Positions 1-8,082 are shown, counted from the first letter of the stretch. The stretch is 64,000 nt of DNA from Comamonas resistens (GCF_030064165.1 NZ_CP125947.1:3224001-3288000); one strand, 5' to 3'. Translations and numbers: made by a program. Notes: generated by a model from the sequence alone, not told the origin.

Positions 1-640
1 CCGTCACTGCCGCCAGGCACTGGAAGCTGCCACCTGGCAGGATGGACGCACCACGGCTGGCCATGTGGCGGCCCAGGTCAAAAGCAATCTGCAACTGCCG
101 CTGGACAGCAAGACGGGCCAGCAGATTGGCGACCTGCTGCTGGACCGGCTGGGCCGCAACCCGCTGTTCATGTCGGCCGCCCTGCCGCTCAAGGTTTTGC
201 CCCCGCGCTTCAACCGCTATGAAGGTGGCGGCACCTACGGCAACCATATCGACAATGCGTTCTTCACCATTCCGGGCACGGCCATCAAGGTCAGAACCGA
301 TGTCTCCACCACGGTCTTCTTCAGCGACCCTGAGGAATACGAGGGCGGCGAGCTGATGGTGGAAGACACTTTCGGCCAGCAAAGCGTGAAACTGGCGGCC
401 GGCGATGCCATCGTCTATCCCGGCACCAGCCTGCACCGCGTCAACCCTGTGACCAGCGGCACACGCTATGCCTCTTTTTTCTGGACGCAGAGCCTGATCA
501 AATCCGCCGAGCAGCGCCGCCTGCTGTTTGACCTGGACCAGACCATCCAGCAGCTGACGCAGGAGCAACCCGAGCACTCACGCATTGCTGCACTATCGGG
601 CACTTATCACAATCTTTTACGCATGTGGTCTGAAAGCTAA
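1..640 (+). CDS. piuC: PiuC/YbiX-type Fe(II)/2-oxoglutarate-dependent hydroxylase, 5'-truncated by window edge
   Basis: The reading frame is open from base 2 to the stop at 638-640, so the N-terminus (roughly 15 residues, judging by the usual length near 226) lies outside the window. The protein is a PKHD-type prolyl-hydroxylase-like dioxygenase. The iron ligands are visible as HxD (HID, bases 245-253) and a distal His (base 434), with the 2-oxoglutarate-binding Arg at about base 464. In related bacteria this gene sits beside TonB-dependent siderophore receptors and is Fur-regulated; the substrate is not settled. The nearby bfd-tonB-exbBD cluster agrees with an iron-related role. Family assignment is firm, exact substrate unknown. 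Confidence 0.88.
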   Translation, partial: RHCRQALEAATWQDGRTTAGHVAAQVKSNLQLPLDSKTGQQIGDLLLDRLGRNPLFMSAALPLKVLPPRFNRYEGGGTYGNHIDNAFFTIPGTAIKVRTDVSTTVFFSDPEEYEGGELMVEDTFGQQSVKLAAGDAIVYPGTSLHRVNPVTSGTRYASFFWTQSLIKSAEQRRLLFDLDQTIQQLTQEQPEHSRIAALSGTYHNLLRMWSES

Positions 641-716
641 TCCCTGAGGGGGGACAACGCCCTCGGCTGGGCGCCCCCGCCGCGAGGCGACTCTTGCGCG
701 GCGTCTCTGGGTTAGA
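641..716 (+). repeat. R1-type 3'-end repeat, copy 1
   Basis: GC-rich segment starting right at the stop codon of the piuC gene with CCCTGAGGGGG and continuing with self-complementary GC blocks. It resembles the segments found just after putA, cysH, cysD, ssuC and the rhodanese gene in this window, in the same orientation relative to the upstream gene. This is one of the more diverged copies. Confidence 0.5.
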
Positions 717-775
717 GCATGCCGGTTTGCACATCGCGCCCAAACATTGATTTCGCTTGAGAACGCACCCGCAAA

Positions 776-1942
776 ATGAATTCCACTCCCCTCAATATTC
801 TTGGCACGCCGGCGCAGCCGCCTTTGCAAAGCATTCCGACCAATATCGCCAGTCTGGCCGACTACGCCTCTCTGGCACGCGAGCATATGGAAGCTGGAGC
901 CTGGGCCCATATTGAAAGCGGCGCCGACCAGCAGCTGACACTGGCCCATAACCGCGCCGCCTTCGACCAACTACGCCTGTGCCCGCAGGCGCTGGCGGAC
1001 CTATCGAGCGCGCACACAAGACAGACGCTGCTGAACGAGCCACTGCACTGGCCGGTGCTGCTGGCACCCGTGGCCTACCAGCGCCTGGCCCACCCCGAAG
1101 GCGAGCTGGCCGCCGTACGCGCCGCCATGGCCATGCGCACCGGCATGGTGGTCAGCACCTTGTCCAGCCATAGCCTGGAAGACATCGCCCAGGCTGCGCA
1201 GAGCGCGGCTCAGGAACTGGGACGCAGCGGCCCGCTGTGGTTTCAGCTCTATCAGCAAGCCTCGCGCGAGCACACGCTGCAGCTGGTGCGCCGTGCCGAA
1301 GCCGCAGGCTACACAGCGCTGATGTGGACGGTGGATGCGCATATCAAACGCTCCAGCTACCCGCTGCCGCCCGGCGTGGAGGCCGTCAATCTGCGCGGCA
1401 TGCCGCAGCAACGCCACAGCGCCGATCTGATGAGCGAGCAGATTCTGTTCGGCACCGAACTGACCCGCCACGCCCCCAGCTGGGACGACCTTGTCTGGCT
1501 GCGCGCACAGACCCGGCTGCCACTGATTGTCAAAGGTGTGCTGTCCCCCCAGGTCGCCGCCAGGGCGGCTGAGCTGGGCGCCGATGCGGTCGTTGTCTCC
1601 AACCACGGCGGGCGGGTGCTCGATGGTGCTGTGTCGCCGCTGGAAGTGCTTCCGGCCATCCGCGCTGCCCTGCCCGGCTCCATCCCACTTCTGATGGACA
1701 GCGGCGTACGCCTGGGCACCGATGTGCTCAAAGCCGTGGCCATGGGTGCCAGCACCGTCATGGTCGGCCGCCCACAGATGCATGCACTGGCCGTAGCCGG
1801 CATGCTGGGTGTGGCCCATATGCTGCATCTGCTGCGTGCCGAACTGGAGCTGGCCATGGCCCAGACAGGCTGTGCCACGCTGGCCGACATCGGGCCGCAA
1901 CTGCTTGTTTCCCAAGCATTTTCAGTGGAAAGCCAGCTTTAA
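776..1942 (+). CDS. FMN-dependent alpha-hydroxy-acid oxidase (lactate/glycolate oxidase family)
   Basis: A 388-residue TIM-barrel flavoprotein of the family that includes L-lactate dehydrogenase LldD, glycolate oxidase and mandelate dehydrogenase. The family signature SNHGGR lies near residues 275-280; its His (residue 277) is the catalytic base that takes the substrate alpha proton, and the following Arg binds the carboxylate. The C-terminal phosphate-binding stretch (LMDSGVRLGTDVLKA, then GASTVMVGR) is intact. The N-terminal portion carries the usual ADYASLAREHME helix. There is no membrane segment that would mark it as respiratory LldD. The exact 2-hydroxy acid cannot be read from the sequence. 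It stands alone between piuC and the bfd Fur-like box. Confidence 0.85.
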   Translation: MNSTPLNILGTPAQPPLQSIPTNIASLADYASLAREHMEAGAWAHIESGADQQLTLAHNRAAFDQLRLCPQALADLSSAHTRQTLLNEPLHWPVLLAPVAYQRLAHPEGELAAVRAAMAMRTGMVVSTLSSHSLEDIAQAAQSAAQELGRSGPLWFQLYQQASREHTLQLVRRAEAAGYTALMWTVDAHIKRSSYPLPPGVEAVNLRGMPQQRHSADLMSEQILFGTELTRHAPSWDDLVWLRAQTRLPLIVKGVLSPQVAARAAELGADAVVVSNHGGRVLDGAVSPLEVLPAIRAALPGSIPLLMDSGVRLGTDVLKAVAMGASTVMVGRPQMHALAVAGMLGVAHMLHLLRAELELAMAQTGCATLADIGPQLLVSQAFSVESQL

Positions 1943-1982
1943 CCACAGCAGCAACACGCCTAATTGGCGGGCATGCATTGCA

Positions 1983-2001
1983 AATGCGATGGATTCTCAT
2001 T
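1983..2001. promoter_or_regulatory. Putative Fur box upstream of bfd
   Basis: The 19-mer AATGCGATGGATTCTCATT matches 15 of 18 defined positions of the inverted-repeat Fur pattern AATGAGAATnATTCTCATT. It lies about 50 bases before the bfd start codon. Iron control of bfd, and through it perhaps tonB-exbBD on the same strand, is expected from the gene content. Confidence 0.6.
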
Positions 2002-2048
2002 TATACTCCAGCTATCACCTCAATAGCCAGCAACAACTGCCTGTAGCC

Positions 2049-2351
2049 ATGATCGTCTGTGTATGCCGCCGGGTTTCCGACCGAGAAATAGCACGCCACG
2101 CGCATGCGGGTATGAGCTTTGACGAAATCCAGTTTGAATTGGGTGTTGCCATGCAATGCGGGCGCTGCGAAGGCTGCGCACGCGATGTGGTTGCCCAATG
2201 CAGTGCCACCCATCCGATCGCAGCCATTCATAACGAATCGCACGCCGGTGCATCCGTTCAGACGGTTCAGCTTGCCACCAATATTCTGGAAAGCAAAGCA
2301 TGGCCCACCTCGCAAACTACACCGTCCTCTCAGCCCTTGTTGGCAGCCTGA
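2049..2351 (+). CDS. bfd: Bacterioferritin-associated ferredoxin (Bfd), [2Fe-2S], with C-terminal extension
   Basis: A 100-residue protein starting MIVCVCRRVSD. The cluster ligands are visible as C4-x-C6 and C37-x2-C40, the arrangement of Bfd. Bfd gives electrons to bacterioferritin to release stored Fe(II) when iron is scarce. E. coli Bfd has 64 residues; here about 40 extra residues without recognisable motif follow the cluster domain. The ATG at 2049 is chosen because it places the first Cys at residue 4, as in the family; the frame is open much further upstream but has no homology there. A Fur-like box precedes it and tonB follows on the same strand. Confidence 0.85.
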   Translation: MIVCVCRRVSDREIARHAHAGMSFDEIQFELGVAMQCGRCEGCARDVVAQCSATHPIAAIHNESHAGASVQTVQLATNILESKAWPTSQTTPSSQPLLAA

Positions 2352-2392
2352 TTCTTGTGATGGCATGCACCTGGTGGATACTGCGTGACTGA
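2300..2392 (+). CDS. Possible 30-residue single-span membrane peptide overlapping bfd
   Basis: An ATG at 2300, in a different frame from bfd and overlapping its last 52 bases, opens a 30-codon frame ending TGA at 2390-2392. The product begins MAHLANYTVL and has one hydrophobic segment (about residues 8-26) followed by a Trp-rich end and a charged RD terminus. GGAAAG lies a few bases upstream as a weak ribosome site. No family recognised. It could be a real small membrane protein of the iron cluster or a chance frame; position and hydrophobicity are the only support. Confidence 0.35.
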   Translation: MAHLANYTVLSALVGSLILVMACTWWILRD

Positions 2393-2499
2393 TCTTGTTG
2401 CGCCAGCGCACGCAGAACCCCTCACCGGGCGCCCTCTAGCCGGTTAACCAGCGCTTTCTTTTCTGATTCCAGCCTGCTCTGGTTGCCTTCCCCGCTCTT

Positions 2500-3222
2500 A
2501 TGTCCCAGTCTGATCAATTTGCTTCTGCCAGCGGCCCCAGCCGCAACCTGGCAGTAGCTGGTGCCGTGGTTGTTGCACATGCTGCCGCCCTCTGGGCCAT
2601 GCAGCATGGTCTGGCGCAGCAGCACCCTCCCGAGGTCGTGGTGCCTGCCGCCGTGATTGCCGAGTTCATAGCACCACCGGCGCCAGAGCCCAAGCCACCG
2701 GCTCCGCCACCACCGCCTCCAGCCCCGGCACCCAAACCGCAGCCCAAGCCCCAGATCAAGCCTGAGCTGAAAAAAGCGCCGCTACCCAAGGCCATCAAAG
2801 ACCCCACGCCTGCTCCCGCAGCCCCGCAAGGCTCGACGGAAGACAGCCAGAGCAAGCCGGACAAGAATCCGCCTGCACCACCGGCGCCTCCGGCCCCGCC
2901 CGCACCGCCAGCGCCCCCCGCTCCACCGGCTCCACCCAAGATCGAGCAGCCGTCGAGCAATGCTGCCTATCTGAACAACCCTGCACCCGCCTACCCTTCG
3001 GTCAGCAAGCGCATGGGCGAGCAAGGTAAGGTCATGCTGCGTGTCTATATCAACGAGCAGGGTCAGCCCGAGAAGATCGAAATCAAACAGTCCAGCGGAT
3101 TTGACCGCCTGGACGACGCCGCCATCAACACCGTGCGCCAGTGGAAGTTTGTTCCTGGCAAGCGCAATGGTGTGCCCGAAGCCATGTGGCACATCGTCCC
3201 CATCAACTTTGTTCTCAAATAA
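2500..3222 (+). CDS. tonB: TonB energy-transducing protein
   Basis: A 240-residue TonB. An N-terminal uncleaved membrane anchor (about residues 16-34) is followed by a long Pro-rich periplasm-spanning region (about 58-160, including repeated PPAPPAP units and PKPQPKP) and the C-terminal TonB domain (about 165-240, with YPSVSKRMGEQGKVMLRVYI and the terminal WKFVP segment). TonB couples the inner-membrane proton motive force, through ExbB-ExbD, to outer-membrane iron and haem receptors. exbB starts 24 bases after its stop and exbD follows, the classic order. No good Shine-Dalgarno is visible before the ATG. Production is probably iron-controlled from the Fur-like box upstream of bfd. Confidence 0.95.
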   Translation: MSQSDQFASASGPSRNLAVAGAVVVAHAAALWAMQHGLAQQHPPEVVVPAAVIAEFIAPPAPEPKPPAPPPPPPAPAPKPQPKPQIKPELKKAPLPKAIKDPTPAPAAPQGSTEDSQSKPDKNPPAPPAPPAPPAPPAPPAPPAPPKIEQPSSNAAYLNNPAPAYPSVSKRMGEQGKVMLRVYINEQGQPEKIEIKQSSGFDRLDDAAINTVRQWKFVPGKRNGVPEAMWHIVPINFVLK

Positions 3223-3245
3223 AACCGCAGTTTTCAGGAGTACCC

Positions 3246-3968
3246 ATGGAATCCCAATTCGGCATTGCCCACGTCTGGACACAGGGCGACTTCGTGACCC
3301 GCGCCGTGGCCATCATCTTGCTGGCCATGTCGGTGGCCTCTTGGCTGGTCATCGTCATCAAGGCGCTGGACATCGTGAAATTCAAGAAGTACGCCAAGAC
3401 TGCGCAGGACTTCTGGCACAGCGCCGATCTGGCTACAGGCCTGGAAAAGCTCGGGGACGACAAGCAGAACCCCTTCCGCTTCATGGTGCTCGAAGGCCGC
3501 GAAGCCTCTGCCCACCACCGCAAGACCAGCGCCCATCTGCATGACACCCTGGACATCAGCGACTGGGTGACCCGCTGCCTGCGCAACGGCATCAACGAAT
3601 TCACGGCACGCCTGCAATCCGGCCTGGCGATTCTGGCCTCCGTCGGCTCCACGGCCCCCTTCATCGGCCTGTTCGGCACCGTCTGGGGCATCTACCACGC
3701 GCTGGTGGCCATCGGCATGTCGGGCCAATCCTCCATCGACAAGGTGGCAGGCCCCATCGGCGAAGCGCTGATCATGACCGCCCTGGGCCTGGCCGTGGCC
3801 ATCCCCGCCGTGCTGGGCTACAACGCTCTGGTGCGCGGCAACAAGGGCATCCTCAATGCCCTCAACAGCTTTGCCCACGATGTGCACGCCTATTTCGTGA
3901 CCGGCGCCCGCGTTTCCGTGGACGGCCAGGTCTCCGGCAATGTGCTGCCGCTGAAGAAAGGCGCCTAA
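3246..3968 (+). CDS. exbB: ExbB, TonB-system proton channel subunit (MotA/TolQ/ExbB family)
   Basis: A 240-residue inner-membrane protein with three hydrophobic spans: one near residues 18-40 (AVAIILLAMSVASWLVIVI) and two in the C-terminal half, around GLAILASVGSTAPFIGLFGTVWG and GEALIMTALGLAVAIPAVLGYN. The conserved GTVWGI and TALGLAVAIPA motifs of ExbB/TolQ are present. It forms the pentameric channel around ExbD that powers TonB. The ATG at 3246 has TTCAGGAG close upstream, which decides this start over the longer open frame. exbD begins 3 bases after the stop, so the two are surely translated together. Confidence 0.95.
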   Translation: MESQFGIAHVWTQGDFVTRAVAIILLAMSVASWLVIVIKALDIVKFKKYAKTAQDFWHSADLATGLEKLGDDKQNPFRFMVLEGREASAHHRKTSAHLHDTLDISDWVTRCLRNGINEFTARLQSGLAILASVGSTAPFIGLFGTVWGIYHALVAIGMSGQSSIDKVAGPIGEALIMTALGLAVAIPAVLGYNALVRGNKGILNALNSFAHDVHAYFVTGARVSVDGQVSGNVLPLKKGA

Positions 3969-3971
3969 GCC

Positions 3972-4388
3972 ATGTCATTCGGAACCATGGACGATGGGGA
4001 CAGCGACGAGGTGATGAACGAGATCAATATGACGCCTCTGGTGGACGTCATGCTGGTGCTGCTCATCATCTTCATCATCACCGTGCCCGTGATGAAACAT
4101 TCGGTCAACGTGGACCTGCCGCGCGCCACCAATCAGCCCGAGGACACCAAGCCTGCCACCGTGCAACTGGGCATCACGGCCGACGGCAAGTATTCGTGGA
4201 ATGGCCAGGAGGTCAGCGACGAACAACTGGAAAGCAATCTGCAGGCCGAAGCCGTCAAGGAACCCCAGCCTGATCTGCATATCCGCGGCGACAAGGAAGT
4301 GCGCTACGAACGTGTAGCCCAGGCCATGGCGGCGGCCCAGCGCGCCGGCGTCAAGAAGATCGGCTTTGTGACCGATCCAACCAAATAA
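3972..4388 (+). CDS. exbD: ExbD, TonB-system subunit (ExbD/TolR family)
   Basis: A 138-residue protein with a short cytoplasmic start, one membrane span (about residues 24-43, VDVMLVLLIIFIITVPVM) and a periplasmic domain. The span carries the proton-carrying Asp within NMTPLVDVML. The periplasmic part keeps the ExbD pattern DLHIRGDKEVRYERVAQ and ends GFVTDP. It is the last gene of tonB-exbB-exbD. Its natural transcription terminator, just downstream, is split by an IS5-family insertion. Confidence 0.95.
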   Translation: MSFGTMDDGDSDEVMNEINMTPLVDVMLVLLIIFIITVPVMKHSVNVDLPRATNQPEDTKPATVQLGITADGKYSWNGQEVSDEQLESNLQAEAVKEPQPDLHIRGDKEVRYERVAQAMAAAQRAGVKKIGFVTDPTK

Positions 4389-4410
4389 ACCACCACTGCA
4401 TTTATCTCTG

Positions 4411-4422
4411 AACGGCCCCTAG
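4411..4422 (+). other. Left half of the split exbD terminator plus target duplication CTAG
   Basis: Bases 4411-4418 (AACGGCCC) and the 4-base CTAG at 4419-4422 continue, across the IS element, into CTAG at 5597-5600 and GGGCCGTT followed by a T run. Removing the element and one CTAG restores the perfect 20-base palindrome AACGGCCCCTAGGGGCCGTT followed by T residues, i.e. an intrinsic terminator after exbD. Confidence 0.8.
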
Positions 4423-5596
4423 GGAAGGTCTGCACGAATTACTTGGAAGTGAGCTACGCCCGTCCGTGAGATAAAGCCTGCCTCAGCAAGGCGCCCAAAC
4501 GTTGTCCAGGCGCCTCCAGGGGGATGCAATTCCCCGATTTCGTGGGCATTACGCCCCTTGCACGCGCACCTGTGCCATGGCTTTCAGCTTGTGCCTGGCC
4601 ATCCACAGGTTGGACAGGGCAAACAGCGTCACGATCTGCGCCGTGTTTTTCTTCAAACCACGGTAGCGCACCTTCACATATCCAAACTGCTGCTTGAGCA
4701 CCCTGAAGGGGTGTTCCACCTTGGCCCGGATGCGCGCCTTGGTGCGCTCCAGCTGGTCGATCAGATCATCAAGAGGCTTGTCTTTGTCCAGCGCCCGGCG
4801 CAGGCCTGGGCGCATGGCCACGTGCCAGCACACGGCTTGCCTGGCATCGGGGCGCTTGTCCGCCCCTTGGTAGCCCGCATCACCAAAGGCATCTGTCTCC
4901 TGCCCGTGCAGCAGGCTGTTGGCTTCGACGATGTCGCTGACGTTGCCAGCCGTGCCCCGCACTGTGTGCACCAGGCCCGAGTCGGCATCCACCCCGATGT
5001 GGGCCTTCATGCCAAAGTACCACTGGTTGCCCTTCTTGCTCTGGTGCATCTCGGGGTCACGCTCGCCACTTTGGTTCTTGGTGGAACTGGGGGCCGCAAT
5101 CAGCGTGGCATCCACCACGGTGCCCGCCTTCAACTGCAAGCCCTTGGCTTGCAGCAGTGCGTTGACCGTGGCCAGGATTTGTTCGGCCAGCTTGTGGCGT
5201 TCCAGCAGGTGCCTGAAGCGCAGGATGCTCGACTCGCTGGGGATGTGTTCGTCCCAACGAGACAGACCTGCGAAGTCACGAAACGCAGGCACATCATGCA
5301 GCGCTTCTTCCATTGCAGGGTCGCTGAGCTTGAACCACTGCTGCATGAAGTGGATGCGCAGCAGCGTCTGCACCGCAAAGGGCTGCTGACCCCGCCGCCC
5401 ACTCTCGGGGGCGTAGGGCGCTATCAGCGCTACCAGTTCAGCCCAAGGAACCACCAGCTCCATGGCGTCCAGGAATTCGCGCTTGCGGGTGCGCTTGACG
5501 GTGTTGCTCAGGCCCAGGCTGCTTTGCTTCATGTCTGTATTGTCTGGGCTTCAGGCCCTTGCAAGCACATCAGGCGTGGATTCGTGCAGAGGATCC
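4423..5596 (-). mobile_element. IS5-family insertion sequence, 1174 bp, with CTAG target duplication
   Basis: The ends are GGAAGGTCTGCACGAA on the left and, in reverse complement, GGATCCTCTGCACGAA on the right; 13 of 16 positions agree. The left end begins GGAAGG like IS5 itself. Both sides carry CTAG, the target type favoured by IS5-group elements. The single transposase gene on the minus strand appears intact, so the element may be active. It sits inside the terminator hairpin of exbD, opposite to the tonB cluster in transcription direction. Confidence 0.9.
4549..5532 (-). CDS. IS5-family DDE transposase
   Basis: A 327-residue transposase. The N-terminal DUF772-type region (RGQQPFAVQTLLRIHFMQQW) is followed by the DDE catalytic domain: first Asp in VVDATLIAAPSSTKN, second Asp in FGDAGYQG, and the Glu in KVEHPFRVLKQQFGY, which matches the IS5-type Y-(2)-R-(3)-E-(6)-K signature region. 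Length is typical of the IS5 subgroup and no frameshift or stop interrupts it. It lies within matching terminal repeats. Confidence 0.95.
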   Translation of the reverse strand: MKQSSLGLSNTVKRTRKREFLDAMELVVPWAELVALIAPYAPESGRRGQQPFAVQTLLRIHFMQQWFKLSDPAMEEALHDVPAFRDFAGLSRWDEHIPSESSILRFRHLLERHKLAEQILATVNALLQAKGLQLKAGTVVDATLIAAPSSTKNQSGERDPEMHQSKKGNQWYFGMKAHIGVDADSGLVHTVRGTAGNVSDIVEANSLLHGQETDAFGDAGYQGADKRPDARQAVCWHVAMRPGLRRALDKDKPLDDLIDQLERTKARIRAKVEHPFRVLKQQFGYVKVRYRGLKKNTAQIVTLFALSNLWMARHKLKAMAQVRVQGA

Positions 5597-5611
5597 CTAG
5601 GGGCCGTTTTT
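5597..5611 (+). other. Right half of the split exbD terminator
   Basis: CTAG (5597-5600) duplicates the target, followed by GGGCCGTT and five T residues (5607-5611). Together with 4411-4422 it forms the original hairpin and T tract. Confidence 0.8.
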
Positions 5612-5774
5612 CATGGAGAAAATCAGGCAAAAACAGGCTTAACCCCTTTGCAGTCATACGTCGAACGCTATGAATTTCAAAGCATCTAAGTAGCTACCAG
5701 CCAGCACATCGATTCACTCCTGAAAATAGACAGCAATTTTTTCTTGAATGAGACTGGGTATCACTTGCATTTCA

Positions 5775-5793
5775 ATTGAGAATTGTTATCATT
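5775..5793. promoter_or_regulatory. Putative Fur box upstream of hemP
   Basis: The 19-mer ATTGAGAATTGTTATCATT matches 15 of 18 defined positions of AATGAGAATnATTCTCATT and ends about 30 bases before the hemP ATG. hemP genes are commonly Fur-repressed, which supports the site. Confidence 0.75.
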
Positions 5794-5823
5794 ACACCAG
5801 TTTTGAATTTAAGGAATCACGGC

Positions 5824-6045
5824 ATGTCCGCATCGCTTGCTGCGACTTCGCAGCTCCAAGTCCACCAAGCCGCCTCCATGGCCGCCGCATCCTCCCTGAC
5901 ACCTGACTCAGCATACCCTGCCAGCCACGCGGGCCTGGACAGCGCCCAGTTGCTCAACGGTCAGAAGGCCGTAACCATCGTGCACAACGGCACCCCTTAT
6001 CGCCTGCAGGCCACCAAGCTGGGCAAGCTCATACTGACCAAGTAA
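5824..6045 (+). CDS. hemP: Hemin uptake protein HemP
   Basis: A 73-residue protein whose C-terminal part (about residues 40-73, QLLNGQKAVTIVHNGTPYRLQATKLGKLILTK in two joined pieces) has the HemP pattern of a conserved hydrophobic strand, a YRL motif and the terminal GKLILTK. The first 35 residues are low-complexity and Ala/Ser-rich. The ATG at 5824 follows GGAATCACGGC and lies just behind a Fur-like box. HemP is associated with haem receptor expression in beta-proteobacteria, though its mechanism is debated. Here no haem receptor gene follows; the gene ends at a bidirectional terminator. Confidence 0.85.
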   Translation: MSASLAATSQLQVHQAASMAAASSLTPDSAYPASHAGLDSAQLLNGQKAVTIVHNGTPYRLQATKLGKLILTK

Positions 6046-6190
6046 AGGCCGCCCACATCCGTCAGCCGTACCGTTTCATCGTGGGGCGACACCGCAAGTG
6101 TCGTATTCGCCAGCCACAGCGGCCGTGGAGCACAAGCCCTCTCTTGCGCTCACGCCGCCGGTAGCCACGCGTTTTTTCCACATCCTGCGT

Positions 6191-6237
6191 CCAAAACAAA
6201 ACCCCTGCCGCTTTCGCGCGCAGGGGTTTTGTTTTGG
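6191..6237. terminator. Bidirectional intrinsic terminator between hemP and the HbpS/GlcG-like gene
   Basis: Perfect 18-base arms (CCAAAACAAAACCCCTGC and its complement) flank an 11-base loop. The arms end in A-rich and T-rich tracts, so the hairpin can terminate transcription from both converging genes. Confidence 0.85.
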
Positions 6238-6270
6238 GGCCCGCCGCTCCAGGCTGCGGGACAGAGGCAA

Positions 6271-6678
6271 TTACAGGCCCAGAGCAGCAATGCCGGCCTT
6301 GGCCACTTGCGCATCCTCGTTGGCCTTCACACCGGACACACCCACGGCGCCCAGCACCTGACCGTCCTTGACGATGGCCACGCCACCTTCGAGCAGACCG
6401 TCCACAAAGGGAGCGCTCAGGAAAGCGGTACGGCCGTTGTTGATCATGTCTTCAAAGGCCTTGGTGTCCTTGCGGCCCACGGCAGCAGAGCGGGCCTTGG
6501 CGGGAGCAATGTGAGCGGAAATGGGAGCCGCACCATCCATGCGCTGCAACAGCAGCAGGTGGCCGCCATCATCCACGATGGAAATCGTCACGGGCCAGTT
6601 GTTCTTCAGCGCTTCAGCTTCGGCTGCTGCGGCGATAGCTTTCACGTCGGCCAGTTCGAGTTCGTGCTTGGTCTTCAT
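6271..6678 (-). CDS. GlcG/HbpS-family haem-degrading/binding-like protein
   Basis: A 135-residue protein of the GlcG/HbpS family (Pfam Haem_degrading type). It shows the family course: N-terminal helix ELADVKAIAAAAEAEA, strand ISIVDDGGHLLLLQRMDGA, the SAHIAPAKARSAA helix and the glycine-rich end GGVAIVKDGQVLGAVGVSG. Members bind haem or occur in glycolate operons without a proven catalytic role. Its position next to hemP, sharing a terminator, makes a haem-related role plausible, but this is inference. No signal peptide is seen, so it is predicted cytoplasmic. Confidence 0.8.
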   Translation of the reverse strand: MKTKHELELADVKAIAAAAEAEALKNNWPVTISIVDDGGHLLLLQRMDGAAPISAHIAPAKARSAAVGRKDTKAFEDMINNGRTAFLSAPFVDGLLEGGVAIVKDGQVLGAVGVSGVKANEDAQVAKAGIAALGL

Positions 6679-6871
6679 ATAGGTAAAAAACTCCGTCGGA
6701 TTGTTAATAAGAGGAGGATATTCTGTACGTTAACGGCAAAAATAGATGTCATGTGCAAAACATCCGAACCTAAAACTGCCTTTTTCCACCGGGGTATTGC
6801 AATCCCTCCGCAATACCCCCACCTAGAATGACAACGTTTCCATACACAATTCCTGAAGGAGGAATGGCTAC

Positions 6872-7564
6872 ATGAACGAACAAGTCACCACACTGGGCTC
6901 TGCGGGCTACGGTGTCTCGCAGCAAGAGCGCAACCGTGTTCTGCGCAACACGTACTGGCTGCTGGCACTCAGCCTGATCCCCACCGTGCTGGGCGCTTGG
7001 GTGGGCGTAGCCACTGGCATCACTGCATCGCTGCGCGGCGGCGTGGGCCTGATCGTTTTCATGGTCGGTGCCTTCGGCTTCATGTACGCGATCGAAAAGA
7101 CCAAGAACAGTGCTGCGGGCGTGCCCGTGCTGCTGGGCTTTACCTTCTTCATGGGCCTGATGCTCTCGCGCCTGATCGGCATGGTGCTGGGTTACTCCAA
7201 CGGCGTGCAGCTGATCATGACGGCCTTCGCCGGCACGGCAGGCGTCTTCTTCGTGATGGCCATGCTGGCCACCGTGATCAAGCGCGACCTGTCTGGCATG
7301 GGCAAGTTCCTGTTCGTGGGCGCTCTGGTGCTGATGCTGGGTGCGGTCATCAACGTGTTCGTGGGCTCCACCGCCGGCATGATGGCCATCTCCATGCTGG
7401 CCATAGCCATCTTCTCCGCCTACATGCTGTATGACCTCAAGCAGATCATTGACGGCGGCGAGACCAACTACATCAGCGCCACTCTGGCCCTGTACCTGGA
7501 CCTGTTCAATGTGTTCCAGAGCCTGCTGGCCCTGCTGGGTATCATGGGCGGCGAACGCGACTAA
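6872..7564 (+). CDS. Bax inhibitor-1/YccA family membrane protein
   Basis: A 230-residue integral membrane protein with seven predicted spans, beginning near residue 28 (TYWLLALSLIPTVLGAWVGV). The C-terminal signature of the BI-1 family is present: MLYDLKQIIDGGETNYISATLALYLDLFNVF split over the last spans, including the conserved Asp pair of the pH-sensing/Ca2+-leak site and the YLDLFN motif. In bacteria YccA/YbhL relatives interact with FtsH or modulate membrane stress. A GAAGGAGGA ribosome site precedes the ATG. It is monocistronic, closed by an intrinsic terminator. Confidence 0.9.
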   Translation: MNEQVTTLGSAGYGVSQQERNRVLRNTYWLLALSLIPTVLGAWVGVATGITASLRGGVGLIVFMVGAFGFMYAIEKTKNSAAGVPVLLGFTFFMGLMLSRLIGMVLGYSNGVQLIMTAFAGTAGVFFVMAMLATVIKRDLSGMGKFLFVGALVLMLGAVINVFVGSTAGMMAISMLAIAIFSAYMLYDLKQIIDGGETNYISATLALYLDLFNVFQSLLALLGIMGGERD

Positions 7565-7587
7565 GCTGCGGCCCTGCCCCGGATTTG

Positions 7588-7617
7588 AAAAAGGAGTGCT
7601 TCGTGCACTCCTTTTTT
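7588..7617 (+). terminator. Intrinsic terminator of the BI-1 family gene
   Basis: AAGGAGTGC pairs with GCACTCCTT around a 5-base loop, preceded by an A run and followed by six T residues. Confidence 0.9.
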
Positions 7618-7666
7618 ATATGTCCTGGGCTAAATTCTCACCAGTTGCTGCCGATATCCAGACAAG

Positions 7667-8023
7667 ATGAAGCCAAACCACCTTCCCCGTGCGCTTGCCC
7701 TGGCCCTGCTGCCTCTGGTGCTCGCAGGCTGCAAGATTGAAGACATTCCAGGCCTGGGCCCCGATCCACGCACCATCGCGCGTGAATCCGAAGCCAAGGC
7801 CATCGGCGGCGCCTGCCGCCATGCCATGCGCGGCCTGGAAGACTGCTATGTCCTCAACCCCAAGGCCCCCAAAGCGCTGGTCTTTGCCGGCTGGAAGGAT
7901 ATGGACGAGTACATGCGCTCCAACAAAATCGAAGGCGTGCCTTCTGTTCTGGGCCAAAGTGCTCCGGAAAAGCGCAGCAGCACAGACAGTGATACCAATA
8001 GCGCCAGCCGCAACCGCAGCTGA
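7667..8023 (+). CDS. Small lipoprotein of unknown function
   Basis: A 118-residue protein with an N-terminal signal sequence (MKPNHLPRALALALLPLVLAGC) and a lipobox LAGC, so Cys22 should be lipid-modified after cleavage. The mature part contains two Cys in the segment GACRHAMRGLEDCYVLNPKA that could form a disulfide, followed by a stretch rich in Ser and Arg at the C-terminus. The residue after Cys22 is Lys, not Asp, which argues for outer-membrane sorting. I do not recognise a family. It has its own terminator downstream. Confidence 0.7.
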   Translation: MKPNHLPRALALALLPLVLAGCKIEDIPGLGPDPRTIARESEAKAIGGACRHAMRGLEDCYVLNPKAPKALVFAGWKDMDEYMRSNKIEGVPSVLGQSAPEKRSSTDSDTNSASRNRS

Positions 8024-8049
8024 GTCGCGAGTTCTACCGCTCAAACCCC

Positions 8050-8082
8050 AAGGCCGCAGCCACAGTGCTGCGGCCTTTTTTC
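8050..8082 (+). terminator. Intrinsic terminator after the lipoprotein gene
   Basis: AAGGCCGCAGC pairs with GCTGCGGCCTT around a 6-base loop and runs into six T residues. Confidence 0.9.

Noticed and set aside
4558..5673. Plus-strand frame of 371 codons across the IS element
   Set aside because: It is the antisense of the transposase, with His/Leu/Gln-rich composition typical of a shadow frame.
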